64,000 nucleotides of DNA from Streptococcaceae bacterium (GCA_902363395.1 CABIZZ010000001.1:744001-808000), one strand, 5' to 3'; positions 9,817 to 19,358 are shown, counted from the stretch's first letter. Numbers and translations are program-made. The notes: generated by a model from the letters alone, not told the origin.

Positions 9817-10236
9817 ATGAAAGTCAAGCTAACGGACCTTCATCCGACCCAACTATACTTATCAGAAAAGAAGTTACATGATATCCAGATGCTTGATCAG
9901 TCGGCGGAAATCATCAATGTGGATCCAATTAGTATTCTTGCGTTTGGAAATTGCTTCTTGATTACAGACGGGCATCACAGGGCTTATCAGGCTTTATTGG
10001 CAGGTCGGGATACGATTTCTGCTGAGTTTGATAAAGATGGTGGTGATGAAATTTATCATCTCTATGCGCAAGCTTGTGAGGAAAGAAAGATATCCTCTGT
10101 TATGGATTTAAAACATCATATCTTAGCTCAAGATGAGTATGAAGCAAAATGGTATAACTGGTGTGATGGTTTTAACCAAGCAGCAACTCTTCTATTGAAA
10201 AGGAAAGCAGATGAAGCAGACCAGGCAAATAGATAA
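9817..10236 (+). CDS. ParB/Srx-fold protein
   Basis: 139 residues starting MKVKLTDLHPTQLYLSEKKL; the ATG at 9817 follows GAGGAGAAAG. FLITDGHHRAYQAL matches the ParB/sulfiredoxin-superfamily nucleotide-binding box (DGHHR). It lacks the DNA-binding HTH of true ParB partition proteins, so a chromosome segregation role is unlikely. Standalone proteins of this kind are common in streptococci, usually labelled ParB-like, with no settled function. It lies 77 bases after trpX without an obvious terminator, so it may share the Trp T-box transcript. Confidence 0.7.
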   Translation: MKVKLTDLHPTQLYLSEKKLHDIQMLDQSAEIINVDPISILAFGNCFLITDGHHRAYQALLAGRDTISAEFDKDGGDEIYHLYAQACEERKISSVMDLKHHILAQDEYEAKWYNWCDGFNQAATLLLKRKADEADQANR

Positions 10237-10329
10237 TGCCCTGCGTCTTGTTCCTTTGTCTATTGAAATTAGTCTCATCTAACTTGTTTTTTAACTAAAA
10301 ATCTGATAAACTAGAATGTAATTGAATAG

Positions 10330-10516
10330 AAATCTGCAAGACTAGTACCTCAAGGGAAGTGCAACAGGGAGAAGAGCCGTGACTGAAAGCTCTTTGCATG
10401 AAAGCTGGGTGAATTCACTTGCGCAAAGATTTAGAAATTAAGGTCTGAGTTTCAGATAAAAGACGGATGGTACCGCGTGTCAACGCTCCGAATATGGGTG
10501 TGGCGCGTGGTTTTTT
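10330..10516 (+). promoter_or_regulatory. T-box riboswitch, Phe specifier, before pheS
   Basis: The T-box core TGGTACCGCG ends at 10477. The specifier loop reads GTGAATTCACT, with TTC (Phe) at 10414-10416. The terminator helix lies between CACGC/GCGTG-type arms after the T-box and ends in GGTTTTTTC at about 10515. Both the specifier and the downstream pheS gene agree on phenylalanine. Confidence 0.9.
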
Positions 10517-10549
10517 CTATGTCTGAGTGAAGACCATGATGGAGGAAAT

Positions 10550-11596
10550 ATGTCAACGATTGAAGAACAATTAAAAGCGCTTCGGGAAGAAACGCTGGCA
10601 GCCTTGAAGCAGATCTCTGCTGAAAATAAAAAAGAGATGCAAGAGTTACGCGTCTCTGTCCTTGGGAAAAAAGGTTCCCTTACTGAAATCCTTAAAGGGA
10701 TGAAAGATGTTTCTGCTGAAATGCGTCCGGTTATCGGGAAACACGTCAATGAAGCGCGTGATGTTTTGACGGCTGCCTTTGAAGAAACAGCTAAGCTCTT
10801 GGAAGAAAAGAAAGTCCAAGCCAAATTGGCTAGTGAGAGTATCGATGTGACCCTTCCGGGACGTCCAGTCGCAGTTGGTCATCGCCATGTCTTGACCCAA
10901 ACCAGTGAAGAAATCGAAGATATCTTTATCGGGATGGGCTACCAAGTTGTAGATGGATTTGAAGTCGAAAAAGACTACTACAACTTTGAACGCATGAACT
11001 TGCCAAAGGATCACCCAGCTCGTGATATGCAGGATACCTTCTATATCACAGAAGAAATCTTGCTTCGGACCCACACATCACCAGTACAGGCGCGAGCGAT
11101 GGATGCCCATGACTTTAGCAAGGGGCCTTTGAAGATGATCTCGCCAGGGCGTGTTTTCCGTCGGGATACGGATGATGCGACCCACAGCCACCAATTCCAT
11201 CAAATCGAAGGCTTGGTCGTTGGGAAAAGCATTTCTATGGCAGACCTTCAAGGAACGCTTCAATTGATCGTGCAAAAGATGTTTGGTGCAGAACGTCAAA
11301 TCCGTTTGCGTCCTTCTTACTTCCCATTCACTGAGCCATCGGTTGAAGTGGACGTTTCTTGCTTCAAGTGTGGTGGAGCGGGATGTAACGTATGTAAGAA
11401 AACTGGTTGGATTGAAATCATGGGAGCCGGTATGGTTCACCCACGCGTCCTTGAGATGAGTGGTATTGACCCAACAGTTTATTCAGGATTTGCCTTTGGA
11501 CTTGGTCAAGAGCGTGTGGCCATGCTTCGTTATGGAATCAATGATATCCGTGGCTTCTATCAAGGAGATGTTCGCTTCTCAGAACAGTTTAAATAA
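10550..11596 (+). CDS. pheS: Phenylalanyl-tRNA synthetase alpha subunit
   Basis: 348 residues. The alpha chain of the alpha2beta2 enzyme carries the class II aminoacylation site that charges tRNA-Phe. An N-terminal coiled coil (residues 1-85) is followed by the catalytic core with [28 protein letters not shown] (motif 2 region), [10 protein letters not shown] and motif 3 [20 protein letters not shown]. The Cys-rich segment [17 protein letters not shown] is typical of Gram-positive PheS. GGAGG precedes the ATG. It is controlled by the Phe T-box, and followed after 2 bases by a GNAT gene and then pheT. Confidence 0.97.
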   Translation: MSTIEEQLKALREETLAALKQISAENKKEMQELRVSVLGKKGSLTEILKGMKDVSAEMRPVIGKHVNEARDVLTAAFEETAKLLEEKKVQAKLASESIDVTLPGRPVAVGHRHVLTQTSEEIEDIFIGMGYQVVDGFEVEKDYYNFERMNLPKDHPARDMQDTFYITEEILLRTHTSPVQARAMDAHDFSKGPLKMISPGRVFRRDTDDATHSHQFHQIEGLVVGKSISMADLQGTLQLIVQKMFGAERQIRLRPSYFPFTEPSVEVDVSCFKCGGAGCNVCKKTGWIEIMGAGMVHPRVLEMSGIDPTVYSGFAFGLGQERVAMLRYGINDIRGFYQGDVRFSEQFK

Positions 11597-11598
11597 TC

Positions 11599-12123
11599 AT
11601 GTTAGTTAGAGTAAAAATCGATCAATTAGAGACCTTACGTGACCTAGAAGTGGAAACCTATCGGGATACCTTTGGTCCCTATATTGTTGAGGAAGATTTG
11701 GAAGATTACTTCTCTACTGTGCTCTCTTTGGAGCAAATCGAGAAGGATCTGCTAGATCCAGAATCTGAAACCTATTTTGTCCTCAATGAAGATCAAGAAA
11801 TCTGTGGTTTTCTCAAGATCAACTGGGGTCAGGCGCAGACCGAGCCAGTAGAGATGGATAAGTCCTTTGAGATCCAACGGATCTATGTCAAGAAGGAATG
11901 TCAAGGGGCTGGTTTCGGCAAGGAAATGTTTACCTTTGCGCTGGATCAAGCCAAGAGTCGTGGCTTTGAGTGGGCTTGGCTAGGTGTATGGGAACGCAAC
12001 TTTAAGGCGCAAGATTTTTACTACCGCTTTGGATTTGAACGATTTAGTGAACACCAGTATATCACCGGAGATACCGTGGATACAGACTGGTTGTTGCGCA
12101 AGCATTTGAAGGAGAATCCGTAA
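11599..12123 (+). CDS. GNAT family N-acetyltransferase
   Basis: 174 residues with the acetyl-CoA-binding core QRIYVKKECQGAGFGKEMFTFAL (Q/RxxGxG/A motif A) and the C-terminal GVWERNFKAQDFYYRFGFE found in RimI/PaiA-like enzymes. Substrate unknown. It starts two bases after the pheS stop and lies before pheT, an arrangement known in other streptococci, so it is co-expressed with the synthetase under the Phe T-box. A role in acylating or detoxifying amino acid-related compounds would be guesswork. Confidence 0.87.
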   Translation: MLVRVKIDQLETLRDLEVETYRDTFGPYIVEEDLEDYFSTVLSLEQIEKDLLDPESETYFVLNEDQEICGFLKINWGQAQTEPVEMDKSFEIQRIYVKKECQGAGFGKEMFTFALDQAKSRGFEWAWLGVWERNFKAQDFYYRFGFERFSEHQYITGDTVDTDWLLRKHLKENP

Positions 12124-12161
12124 GCTTAATTGTGGGTTCAAATTGAGAGAAAGGAATTGAG

Positions 12162-12184
12162 AAGATCTCACCTAGTGGGATCTT
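12162..12184 (+). promoter_or_regulatory. Perfect hairpin just before pheT
   Basis: AAGATCTCAC and GTGGGATCTT pair over 10 bp (one G-U) around a CTA loop. There is no T run, so it is not a terminator. It ends 13 bases before the pheT ATG and could affect initiation or mark RNA processing between the GNAT gene and pheT. Confidence 0.5.
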
Positions 12185-12196
12185 ATGATCGGAATT

Positions 12197-14602
12197 ATGT
12201 TAGTATCATATAAATGGTTAAAACAATTGGTGGACGTGGATGTGCCATCAGAAGAGTTGGCTGAAAAAATGTCAACTACAGGGATCGAGGTAGAAGGTGT
12301 GGAATCACCTGCTGCTGGTCTCTCAAAAATTGTCGTCGGAGAAGTCTTGTCTTGCGAAGATGTGCCAGAAACTCATCTTCATGTTTGCCAAGTCAATGTG
12401 GGCGAAGAAGAAGCTCGTCAAATCGTCTGTGGAGCACCAAATGTGCGTGCAGGAATCAAGGTTATGGTGGCTCTTCCAGGTGCTCGCATCGCGGATAACT
12501 ACAAGATTAAAAAAGGGAAAATCCGTGGCTTAGAGTCACTAGGGATGATCTGTTCACTTGGTGAATTGGGCATTTCTGATTCCGTTGTACCTAAGGAATT
12601 TGCAGATGGCATCCAAATCTTGCCGGATGATGCAGTACCAGGTGAGGAAGTATTCTCTTACCTAGACTTGGATGATGAAATCATCGAACTTTCCATCACG
12701 CCTAACCGTGCAGACGCTCTTTCTATGCGTGGGGTAGCGCACGAAGTAGCAGCGATTTATGACAAGGCAGTCAATTTCAAAGACTTTGCTTTGACTGAAA
12801 CAGACCAAGCTGCAGCAGACGCTCTTTCTGTCAGCATTGACACAGACAAGGCGCCATACTATGCTGCTCGTATCTTGGACAATGTGACCATCGCACCAAG
12901 TCCACAATGGTTGCAAAACCTCCTCATGAATGAAGGTATTCGTCCGATCAACAATGTCGTTGACGTGACCAACTATATCCTACTCTACTTTGGTCAGCCT
13001 ATGCATGCCTTTGACTTGGATACCTTTGAAGGAAACGAGATCCGTGTCCGTGAAGCGCGTGCGGGTGAAAAATTGGTGACCTTGGACGGGGAAGAGCGTG
13101 AGTTGGAGACGAATGACCTAGTCATTACTGTGGCTGACAAGCCAGTAGCCCTTGCCGGTGTTATGGGTGGTCAGGCTACAGAAATTTCTGAAAAGTCTAG
13201 TCGTGTCGTCCTTGAAGCCGCTGTCTTCAATGGCAAATCTATCCGCAAGACCAGCGGTCGTCTCAACCTTCGTTCTGAATCATCTTCTCGTTTTGAAAAA
13301 GGCATCAACGTGGCAACTGTCAATGAAGCCCTTGATGCGGCAGCAAGCATGATAGCAGAGCTTGCAGGTGCAACCGTGCGTAAGGGCATCGTTTCAGCAG
13401 GTGAATTGGATACTTCAGATGTAGAAGTATCTTCCACTCTTGCTGACGTCAACCGTGTCCTTGGTACAGAGCTTTCCTACGCAGATATTGAAGATGTCTT
13501 CCGCCGTCTTGGATTTGGCCTTTCTGGAAATGCAGAAGCCTTCACAGTTAGCGTTCCACGTCGCCGTTGGGATATCACTATCGAAGCGGACCTCTTTGAA
13601 GAAATCGCCCGAATTTATGGTTACGACCGCTTGCCAACCAGTCTTCCAAAAGATGATGGGACAGCTGGTGAGTTGACAGCGACACAAAAATTGCGCCGTC
13701 AAGTTCGTACCATTGCAGAAGGTGCTGGATTGACAGAAATCATCACCTGCGCTCTAACAACGCCTGAAAAAGCAGTGGAGTTCACGACTGCACCAAGCAA
13801 CTTAACGGAGCTCATGTGGCCAATGACTGTGGATCGTTCAGTCCTCCGTCAAAATATGGTTTCAGGTATTTTGGATACAGTTGCCTACAACGTAGCGCGT
13901 AAGAACAAAGATTTGGCTCTCTATGAGATTGGAAAAGTCTTCGAGCAAACGGGTAATCCAAAAGAAGACTTGCCAAATGAAATCAACAGCTTTGCTTTTG
14001 CATTGACAGGTTTAGTCGCTGAAAAAGACTTCCAGACTCCAGCAGTTCCAGTTGATTTCTTCTATGCCAAGGGAATATTGGAAGCCCTCTTTGCTCGCTT
14101 GGGTCTTGAAGCAACCTATACAGCAACGCAAGAGATCAAGAGTCTTCACCCAGGACGTACAGCCTTGATCTCACTTGGTGATCAAGTAGTCGGTTTCCTC
14201 GGTCAAGTGCACCCTATTACGGCTAAGGCTTACGATATTCCAGAAACTTATGTATCTGAGCTTAACCTTTCGGCTATTGAAGCAGCCCTTCAACCAGCAG
14301 CAGCCTTTGTGGAAATTACGAAGTTCCCAGCAGTCAGCCGTGATATCGCTCTTCTCCTCAAGGCAGAAGTGACTCACCAAGAGGTGGTTGATGCCATCCA
14401 AGCTGCAGGCGTAAAACGTTTGACAGACATCAAACTCTTTGACGTCTTCTCCGGTGAAAAACTGGGTATCGGAATGAAATCTATGGCATACAGCTTGACC
14501 TTCCAAAATCCAGAAGATAGCTTGACCGACGAAGAAGTCGCTCGCTATATGGAAAAAATCCAAGCATCACTCGAAGAAAAAGTAGACGCAGAAGTGCGAT
14601 AA
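12197..14602 (+). CDS. pheT: Phenylalanyl-tRNA synthetase beta subunit
   Basis: 801 residues. The beta chain contributes tRNA binding and editing of mischarged Tyr-tRNA-Phe. The usual start [20 protein letters not shown] is at 12197; an in-frame ATG at 12185 would add four residues. The order seen is an EMAP-like tRNA-binding domain (about 40-150), B3/B4 editing domain (about 210-390, with [10 protein letters not shown] and GGQATEIS), B5, a core domain pairing with PheS, and a C-terminal FDX-ACB domain ([26 protein letters not shown]). Complete, and followed by a terminator. Confidence 0.97.
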   Translation: MLVSYKWLKQLVDVDVPSEELAEKMSTTGIEVEGVESPAAGLSKIVVGEVLSCEDVPETHLHVCQVNVGEEEARQIVCGAPNVRAGIKVMVALPGARIADNYKIKKGKIRGLESLGMICSLGELGISDSVVPKEFADGIQILPDDAVPGEEVFSYLDLDDEIIELSITPNRADALSMRGVAHEVAAIYDKAVNFKDFALTETDQAAADALSVSIDTDKAPYYAARILDNVTIAPSPQWLQNLLMNEGIRPINNVVDVTNYILLYFGQPMHAFDLDTFEGNEIRVREARAGEKLVTLDGEERELETNDLVITVADKPVALAGVMGGQATEISEKSSRVVLEAAVFNGKSIRKTSGRLNLRSESSSRFEKGINVATVNEALDAAASMIAELAGATVRKGIVSAGELDTSDVEVSSTLADVNRVLGTELSYADIEDVFRRLGFGLSGNAEAFTVSVPRRRWDITIEADLFEEIARIYGYDRLPTSLPKDDGTAGELTATQKLRRQVRTIAEGAGLTEIITCALTTPEKAVEFTTAPSNLTELMWPMTVDRSVLRQNMVSGILDTVAYNVARKNKDLALYEIGKVFEQTGNPKEDLPNEINSFAFALTGLVAEKDFQTPAVPVDFFYAKGILEALFARLGLEATYTATQEIKSLHPGRTALISLGDQVVGFLGQVHPITAKAYDIPETYVSELNLSAIEAALQPAAAFVEITKFPAVSRDIALLLKAEVTHQEVVDAIQAAGVKRLTDIKLFDVFSGEKLGIGMKSMAYSLTFQNPEDSLTDEEVARYMEKIQASLEEKVDAEVR

Positions 14603-14616
14603 ATCGTAAAAAGATG

Positions 14617-14648
14617 AAACAGTTGAGAATTTCTCAACTGTTTTTTTC
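14617..14648 (+). terminator. pheT terminator
   Basis: AAACAGTTGAGAA pairs perfectly with TTCTCAACTGTTT, followed by a T run. Confidence 0.93.
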
Positions 14649-14740
14649 TTACAGGATTTGTAAGTTATAGGCCTTGAAACCCTATAAAAATAAAGAAATT
14701 CCTTTAAGTACTCAAAATATCCATGTCAACCATCCTTCTA

Positions 14741-14805
14741 TTTTTGACAAATATTTTTATTTTTTGACAAATATACTTGTCAAAAAGAAAAAGAAGTGTT
14801 ACAAT
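14741..14805 (+). promoter_or_regulatory. Promoter with palindromic operator of the XRE/ABC operon
   Basis: A perfect 10-bp inverted repeat TTTTTGACAA-N6-TTGTCAAAAA spans 14761-14786, and an extra identical half-site TTTTTGACAA lies at 14741-14750, exactly two helical turns upstream. Within it TTGTCA (14777-14782) serves as the -35, with a 17-base spacer to TACAAT (14800-14805). A dimeric repressor bound there would block RNA polymerase. The XRE regulator encoded second in the operon is the obvious candidate. Confidence 0.75.
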
Positions 14806-14835
14806 GATTTTAGTTGAAAGAAGGGGAGGTTTCTT

Positions 14836-15144
14836 ATGGGAGCCATATGGATTCTTTTTATCCCTTTTCTGGTTATATTTTACGCAAGCACAGAAAAGAA
14901 GATAAAAAGGTTGAACAAACGCATCAAAAGATTAGAAAAACAAGTGAAAGGAAATCAAGACATGTCTAGACTTTTAGAAGAATTGAAAGGACAAACGGTC
15001 ACGGTTACAGTGAGTGGTGTTGGATTCGAGTATGAAATTTTGGATATCGACGAAGATTGGGTCAAACTGACTCGTGTGAATAATAAACAACAAAGAGAGA
15101 CAAAATTAGTTCGCATCGAAGATATTCAAGGTATTCAACTATAA
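14836..15144 (+). CDS. Small membrane-anchored protein with coiled coil and SH3-like tail
   Basis: 102 residues. One N-terminal hydrophobic segment (residues 3-20, AIWILFIPFLVIFYA) is followed by a basic coiled coil (KKIKRLNKRIKRLEKQVK). Then comes a beta-rich C-terminus (LKGQTVTVTVSGVGFEYEILDIDEDWVKL) that resembles LSm/SH3-like small barrels. GGGGAGG precedes the ATG. It is the first gene of the operon driven from 14777, followed by XRE, DUF3169 and ABC genes. I know no function; it may help sense or tether the regulator at the membrane. Confidence 0.75.
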   Translation: MGAIWILFIPFLVIFYASTEKKIKRLNKRIKRLEKQVKGNQDMSRLLEELKGQTVTVTVSGVGFEYEILDIDEDWVKLTRVNNKQQRETKLVRIEDIQGIQL

Positions 15145-15157
15145 GGGGGCGAAAGCC

Positions 15158-15367
15158 ATGATCTTAAAAAATCGACTGAAAGAGCTGAGGGCGCGTGATG
15201 GGCTCAATCAATCCGAGCTAGCCAAGCTAGCAGGGGTCTCGCGCCAGTCCATCAGTCTCTTGGAGCGGGGGGAATACACCCCCTCGGTTATTATTGCCAT
15301 CACCATCGCCCAAATTTTCAAGGAACCGGTGGAGAATGTCTTTAGTCTAGTAGAGGGAGAGGAATAA
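15158..15367 (+). CDS. XRE-family (YazB/Cro-like) transcriptional regulator
   Basis: 69 residues, essentially a single helix-turn-helix of the lambda Cro/C1 type: LKNRLKELRARDGLNQSELAKLAGVSRQSISLLERGEYTPS. There is no sensory domain. Its start follows GGGGGCGAAAGCC. Short XRE proteins of this kind usually sit with DUF3169/DUF2178-like membrane proteins and ABC-2 exporters, as here. It probably represses the operon through the TTTTTGACAA palindrome, which overlaps the -35. Confidence 0.9.
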   Translation: MILKNRLKELRARDGLNQSELAKLAGVSRQSISLLERGEYTPSVIIAITIAQIFKEPVENVFSLVEGEE

Positions 15368-15369
15368 AA

Positions 15370-16143
15370 GTGAAAAAGAAATTAAAAGAGAGGTCAGCCC
15401 GTTTTCGTTTTTGGAGAAACATGGCCATGATCCTTTCAGGATTAATCATTGGTTTTTTGACAGGTTATTTTGGTTCAGACCATCCTATTGAATTCCAAAA
15501 GCTTTTTGATCGAGATATGCTCTATATAGGGTCAATCATTTTATATCTGGTGGTTTTCGGGATTGCGTCTACCTACCTCATCTCATCGCGCCAGTCTTAT
15601 CAGATGATGGAGGAGGCAGAAGATGAAGACGAAGCCTACCGTTATGAAAGCCAAACGAGAAGAATCTATGACTTGGCTACGATGTTCAAAGGCGTCATGA
15701 TTGTTCCCTATCTATTAGTGATTTTCTTCTCTTGCCAAAAACTAGTCTATGAAGAAAAACTAACAGGTGCTTTTGGGAAATACACCATCCCGCTTATTTT
15801 TCTTGCTTTGTTCCTTCTTACTTTTGGGCTAGAACATCAGTTTCGAAAAACCTTCAAACAGATTTATGGAAAAGCAATCCCACGCAATGCTAGTGGGGCA
15901 GAAGTCCGTGAACTAATAATGAGCATGATAGATGAGGCAGAGAAACAAATTTGCTATGAGGAGAATTACGATATTGTCTTCAAGTTAAGCAATTATGTCT
16001 TACCGATTTCCTTGATGGTGATATTCTTAGTTGGCATTGCTTTCCAGGCAGATATCTTGTTAGCATTAGTAGTTGTATCACTGATTTATGTCTATATCTT
16101 GGTCTCTCAGTACAAGATTACCAAACGTTACTATAAAGAGTAG
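15370..16143 (+). CDS. DUF3169 family membrane protein
   Basis: 257 residues with about six hydrophobic helices (approximate residues 17-37, 50-72, 105-122, 132-150, 208-226, 228-246) and an acidic cytoplasmic loop QMMEEAEDEDEAYRYESQ. The layout agrees with the DUF3169 family, typically found after an XRE regulator and next to an ABC-2 exporter. It starts two bases after the XRE stop (GTG at 15370). Role unknown; likely an accessory or sensing component of the exporter system. Confidence 0.8.
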   Translation: MKKKLKERSARFRFWRNMAMILSGLIIGFLTGYFGSDHPIEFQKLFDRDMLYIGSIILYLVVFGIASTYLISSRQSYQMMEEAEDEDEAYRYESQTRRIYDLATMFKGVMIVPYLLVIFFSCQKLVYEEKLTGAFGKYTIPLIFLALFLLTFGLEHQFRKTFKQIYGKAIPRNASGAEVRELIMSMIDEAEKQICYEENYDIVFKLSNYVLPISLMVIFLVGIAFQADILLALVVVSLIYVYILVSQYKITKRYYKE

Positions 16144-16154
16144 AGGAGTTTTCT

Positions 16155-17048
16155 ATGTTAGAAATTAGAAATTTAGAAAAGAGCTTTGGCAAGAAGCAGG
16201 TCTTGTTCGGCATTAACTTGACTGCGAAAAAAGGATCTATCTTAGGTTTGATCGGGAAGAACGGAGCAGGGAAGACGACCATCTTCCATAGTATCCTCCG
16301 CTTCCTAGAATACAGTGGCGATATCCAATTGGATGGCAAAGCAATCAGTCAAGAAACCTACAAGGAAATTGGTTACCTGCCAGAAGAGCGGAGCCTCATG
16401 CCTAAGTTGACTATCTACGAGCAAGTCCGTTACCTTGCTAATCTCAAAGGAATGTCAACTGCTGAGGTCAAGGAGAAACTTCCGATCTGGATGGAAAAAC
16501 TCCAAGTAAAAGGAAAATTAACCGATAAGATTAAGAGCCTCTCAAAAGGGAATCAACAAAAGGTGCAATTGATCATTACCATGATTCATGAGCCAAAATT
16601 GATCATCCTAGATGAGCCTTTTAGTGGACTGGATCCTGTCAATACAGAAGTCCTCAAGCAGGTCATCTTTGAAGAAAAAGAACGCGGTGCGACCATTATC
16701 TTCTCAGACCACGTCATGACCAATGTGGAAGAACTCTGTGATGAGTTGGTCATGATCCGTGATGGATCAGTGATTCTTTCAGGTCCCGTACAAGAAGTTC
16801 GTAATAGCTTTGGCAAGACTCGTCTCTTCGTATCCAATGACTTCAGTAAAGAGGAGTTGGAAGCCTTGCCTCATGTGACTAAAGTGACTATGACCAAGCA
16901 AGGTCTATGGAAGTTGGTATTGGATGATGAGACAGCAGGTCCAGACCTCTTTGACCAGTTGACCAAGGGTCGCTATCTAGCAACCTTTGACCAACAAGCC
17001 CCAACCATTGATGAAATCTTTAAATTAGAATCAGGAGTAGAAGTATGA
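16155..17048 (+). CDS. ABC transporter ATP-binding protein (NatA-like)
   Basis: 297 residues. Walker A GLIGKNGAGKTT lies near residue 32, the Q-loop is in EIGYLPEERSLMPKL, the signature is LSKGNQQKVQL, Walker B is LIILDEPFSGLDPV, and the H-loop is FSDHV. A C-terminal extension of about 80 residues follows, as in NatA/YhaQ-type exporters. It pairs with the overlapping permease gene (ATGA overlap at 17045). NatAB-type pumps export Na+ or toxic compounds; the substrate here is not shown. Confidence 0.9.
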   Translation: MLEIRNLEKSFGKKQVLFGINLTAKKGSILGLIGKNGAGKTTIFHSILRFLEYSGDIQLDGKAISQETYKEIGYLPEERSLMPKLTIYEQVRYLANLKGMSTAEVKEKLPIWMEKLQVKGKLTDKIKSLSKGNQQKVQLIITMIHEPKLIILDEPFSGLDPVNTEVLKQVIFEEKERGATIIFSDHVMTNVEELCDELVMIRDGSVILSGPVQEVRNSFGKTRLFVSNDFSKEELEALPHVTKVTMTKQGLWKLVLDDETAGPDLFDQLTKGRYLATFDQQAPTIDEIFKLESGVEV

Positions 17049-18259
17049 AACAGATGCTGATTGTTATCAAAGAAACTTATTTACGCCAAGTGAAATCATG
17101 GAGCTTTTTGCTGATGGTGCTTACTCCCTTTCTCTTCTTCGGATTGACGATTGGAGTGAACTATTTCGTCGGATCTTCTACATCTGCGAAAAGCAACATC
17201 GCCTTGATTACAGATCAAGCTCCTGTCAAGGAAGTCTTGAAAGGGACCGATGGCTTGTCCTTTGACTATAAGGATGAAGCAGCAGCTAAGAAGGGCATGA
17301 AAGAGGAAGAAATCAAGGGAATCCTCACAGTTGAAGAAAAGGATGGCCAGCTAGAGGCTCGCTACCAGAGTGAGGATGCCATGAAGCCAGGTTTCAAAGC
17401 AATCCTTATGGCTAAATTGAGTCAGGTCCAACAAATGCTCAATGTTTCTAAAGCGGATTTAAGCCAAGAGCAGTTAGCAGCCCTTTCGCAACAGGTTTCA
17501 TTGATTGAAAAAATTGATGAGAAGAAAGAAGGGCTGAAAATGGTGCAGACCGTGGTAGCTGGAGGAATCGGTTTTCTTATCTACATGATTCTGATGTTTT
17601 ATTCAGGTATCACTGCTCAAGAGGTAGCCAGTGAAAAAGGGACCAAGATTATGGAAGTGGTCTTCTCAAGCATTCGCGCAACTCACTATTTCTATGCTCG
17701 CATGATTGGTCTTTTCGGAGTCATTTGTACTCATATTGGTATCTATGCAGTCGGATTGGGAGGCGTTTGGATTTTTAGAGACTCCATTCCTCTTGTGAAA
17801 GATATCTTATCTCCAGACTCTCCTATCACCCAACATATTGGACAATCCATTTCCTTGAATACCTTATTCTTGATCATTCTTGGAATCTTCATGTACGTGG
17901 TTCTTTCAGCTTTCCTAGGTTCAACAGTTGCTCGTCCAGAAGATACAGGAAAAGCGATTTCGCCACTGATGATGTTAGTGTTCTTTAGCTTCTTTGGAGT
18001 AACTACCTTAGGTAGCGCAGGTGATGTCCTTCTGTTGAAGATTGGATCATACATTCCATTCATTTCAACCTTCTTCATGCCATTCCGTACCATCAATGGC
18101 TATGCAAGTGGACTTGAATCATGGGGTTCATTCGGAATCGCCTTGGCCTTCACGCTCCTCGGCACCATGATCATTGGAAAAATCTATTCTAGCCTCATCT
18201 TACAAACGGATGACCTAGGCTTGGTCAAAACAGTCAAAAAAGCCTTGAGCTATCGCTAA
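17045..18259 (+). CDS. ABC-2 type permease (NatB/YhaP-like)
   Basis: 404 residues. One N-terminal helix (FLLMVLTPFLFFGLTIGVNYF) is followed by an extracytoplasmic domain of about 140 residues, and then five to six helices from about residue 175 (GGIGFLIYMILMFYSGI onward). The motif MEVVFSSIRATHYFYARMIG is the usual coupling segment of this family. Translationally coupled to the ATPase. It ends the operon; a terminator follows. Confidence 0.9.
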   Translation: MKQMLIVIKETYLRQVKSWSFLLMVLTPFLFFGLTIGVNYFVGSSTSAKSNIALITDQAPVKEVLKGTDGLSFDYKDEAAAKKGMKEEEIKGILTVEEKDGQLEARYQSEDAMKPGFKAILMAKLSQVQQMLNVSKADLSQEQLAALSQQVSLIEKIDEKKEGLKMVQTVVAGGIGFLIYMILMFYSGITAQEVASEKGTKIMEVVFSSIRATHYFYARMIGLFGVICTHIGIYAVGLGGVWIFRDSIPLVKDILSPDSPITQHIGQSISLNTLFLIILGIFMYVVLSAFLGSTVARPEDTGKAISPLMMLVFFSFFGVTTLGSAGDVLLLKIGSYIPFISTFFMPFRTINGYASGLESWGSFGIALAFTLLGTMIIGKIYSSLILQTDDLGLVKTVKKALSYR

Positions 18260-18264
18260 AAGAG

Positions 18265-18293
18265 ACACCTTCAGTGGATACTGGAGGTGTTTT
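18265..18293 (+). terminator. Terminator of the ABC-2 operon
   Basis: ACACCTTCAGT and ACTGGAGGTGT form a stem around a GGAT loop, followed by TTTTAC. Confidence 0.8.
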
Positions 18294-18362
18294 ACTTTGT
18301 GAAATCATTGCTGTTTGATCTTCTTTCCTTTATAATGAAAGAAGAATGAAAAGGAGGCGGAC

Positions 18363-19286
18363 ATGAACTATATTGAGTTTGCTGAAAATGAGCGTCTGTC
18401 CACGATTGTCCTTGGGATGATGCGGATCAGCCAGATGAGTGAAGATGAAGTGGAGGCCTTGGTGGAGGCAGCTTTATCGATTGGGATCAACACTTTTGAC
18501 CTGGCAGATATCTATGGCGATGGCCAGTGTGAGGTCCTGCTGGGTAAGGTTCTCAAGCGTCGTCCGGATCTTCGGGACCAGATGTGGATTCAGTCCAAGT
18601 GTGGCATTCGCAAAGACGGCTTTACCTATTTTGATTTTTCCAAAGATTATATTTTGGATTCCGTTGATGGTATTCTCAATCGTCTGCAGATCGAGCGCTT
18701 AGATAGTCTCCTCCTTCACCGACCGGATGCCCTCATGGAGCCTGAAGAGGTGGCGGCAGCTTTTGATCAGTTGGAGCAAGCGGGCAAGGTCCGTCATTTT
18801 GGGGTGTCCAATCAAAATCCCATGATGATGGAATTGCTTAAGACGGCTGTCAAACAACCTCTCAAGGTCAACCAGCTCCAGTTGAGTGCCGCCTTTACAC
18901 CGAGCTTTGAAGCTGGTTTTCATGTCAACATGGAGGGGCCAAAAGCAGCAGTTCGTGATGGTAGTGTCTTTGAGTATTGTCGCTTAACTGATACGGTGAT
19001 TCAAGCTTGGTCTGTCCTCCAGCATGGCTATTTCAAGGGGAATTTTGTCGGCAAGGAAGAGTTTGCGGCTCTGAATCATGTCCTTACTGACTTGGCGAAA
19101 AAATACCAAGTCACACCGACAGCTGTCGCCCTTGCTTGGGTCCTTCGCTATCCGGGTAAGATGCAGGCTGTCATCGGAACGACCAAGCCCCAGCATGTCC
19201 TTGAAGCAGGGAAAGCAGCAACAGTCACCCTAACTCGCAAGGAATGGTACCAAATCTACCTGGCGGCGGGAAATGATTTGCCTTAG
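18363..19286 (+). CDS. Aldo/keto reductase (YdhF-like)
   Basis: 307 residues with the AKR catalytic set: Asp in NTFDLADIYGDG, Tyr in IYGDG, Lys in WIQSKCGI and His in LLLHRPDA. The C-terminal half shows VRHFGVSNQ and the NADPH-binding VIGTTKPQHV. An NADPH-dependent oxidoreductase of the YdhF group; natural substrate unknown. AAGGAGGCGG precedes the ATG. Single gene bounded by terminators on both sides. Confidence 0.92.
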   Translation: MNYIEFAENERLSTIVLGMMRISQMSEDEVEALVEAALSIGINTFDLADIYGDGQCEVLLGKVLKRRPDLRDQMWIQSKCGIRKDGFTYFDFSKDYILDSVDGILNRLQIERLDSLLLHRPDALMEPEEVAAAFDQLEQAGKVRHFGVSNQNPMMMELLKTAVKQPLKVNQLQLSAAFTPSFEAGFHVNMEGPKAAVRDGSVFEYCRLTDTVIQAWSVLQHGYFKGNFVGKEEFAALNHVLTDLAKKYQVTPTAVALAWVLRYPGKMQAVIGTTKPQHVLEAGKAATVTLTRKEWYQIYLAAGNDLP

Positions 19287-19299
19287 AATCTTGTTAGTA

Positions 19300-19335
19300 A
19301 ACCAGATTCCACTCATATCAGTGGTCTGGTTTTTT
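19300..19335 (+). terminator. Aldo/keto reductase terminator
   Basis: AACCAGA..CACT pairs with AGTGG.TCTGGTT, followed by a long T run. Confidence 0.85.
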
Positions 19336-19358
19336 GTTTTTTAGTTTTCAGATTTTTC

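Noticed and set aside
14703..14709. CiaR-type csRNA promoter (TTTAAG repeat)
   Set aside because: Only a single TTTAAG is present; no second half at 5-base spacing and no csRNA-like hairpin after it.
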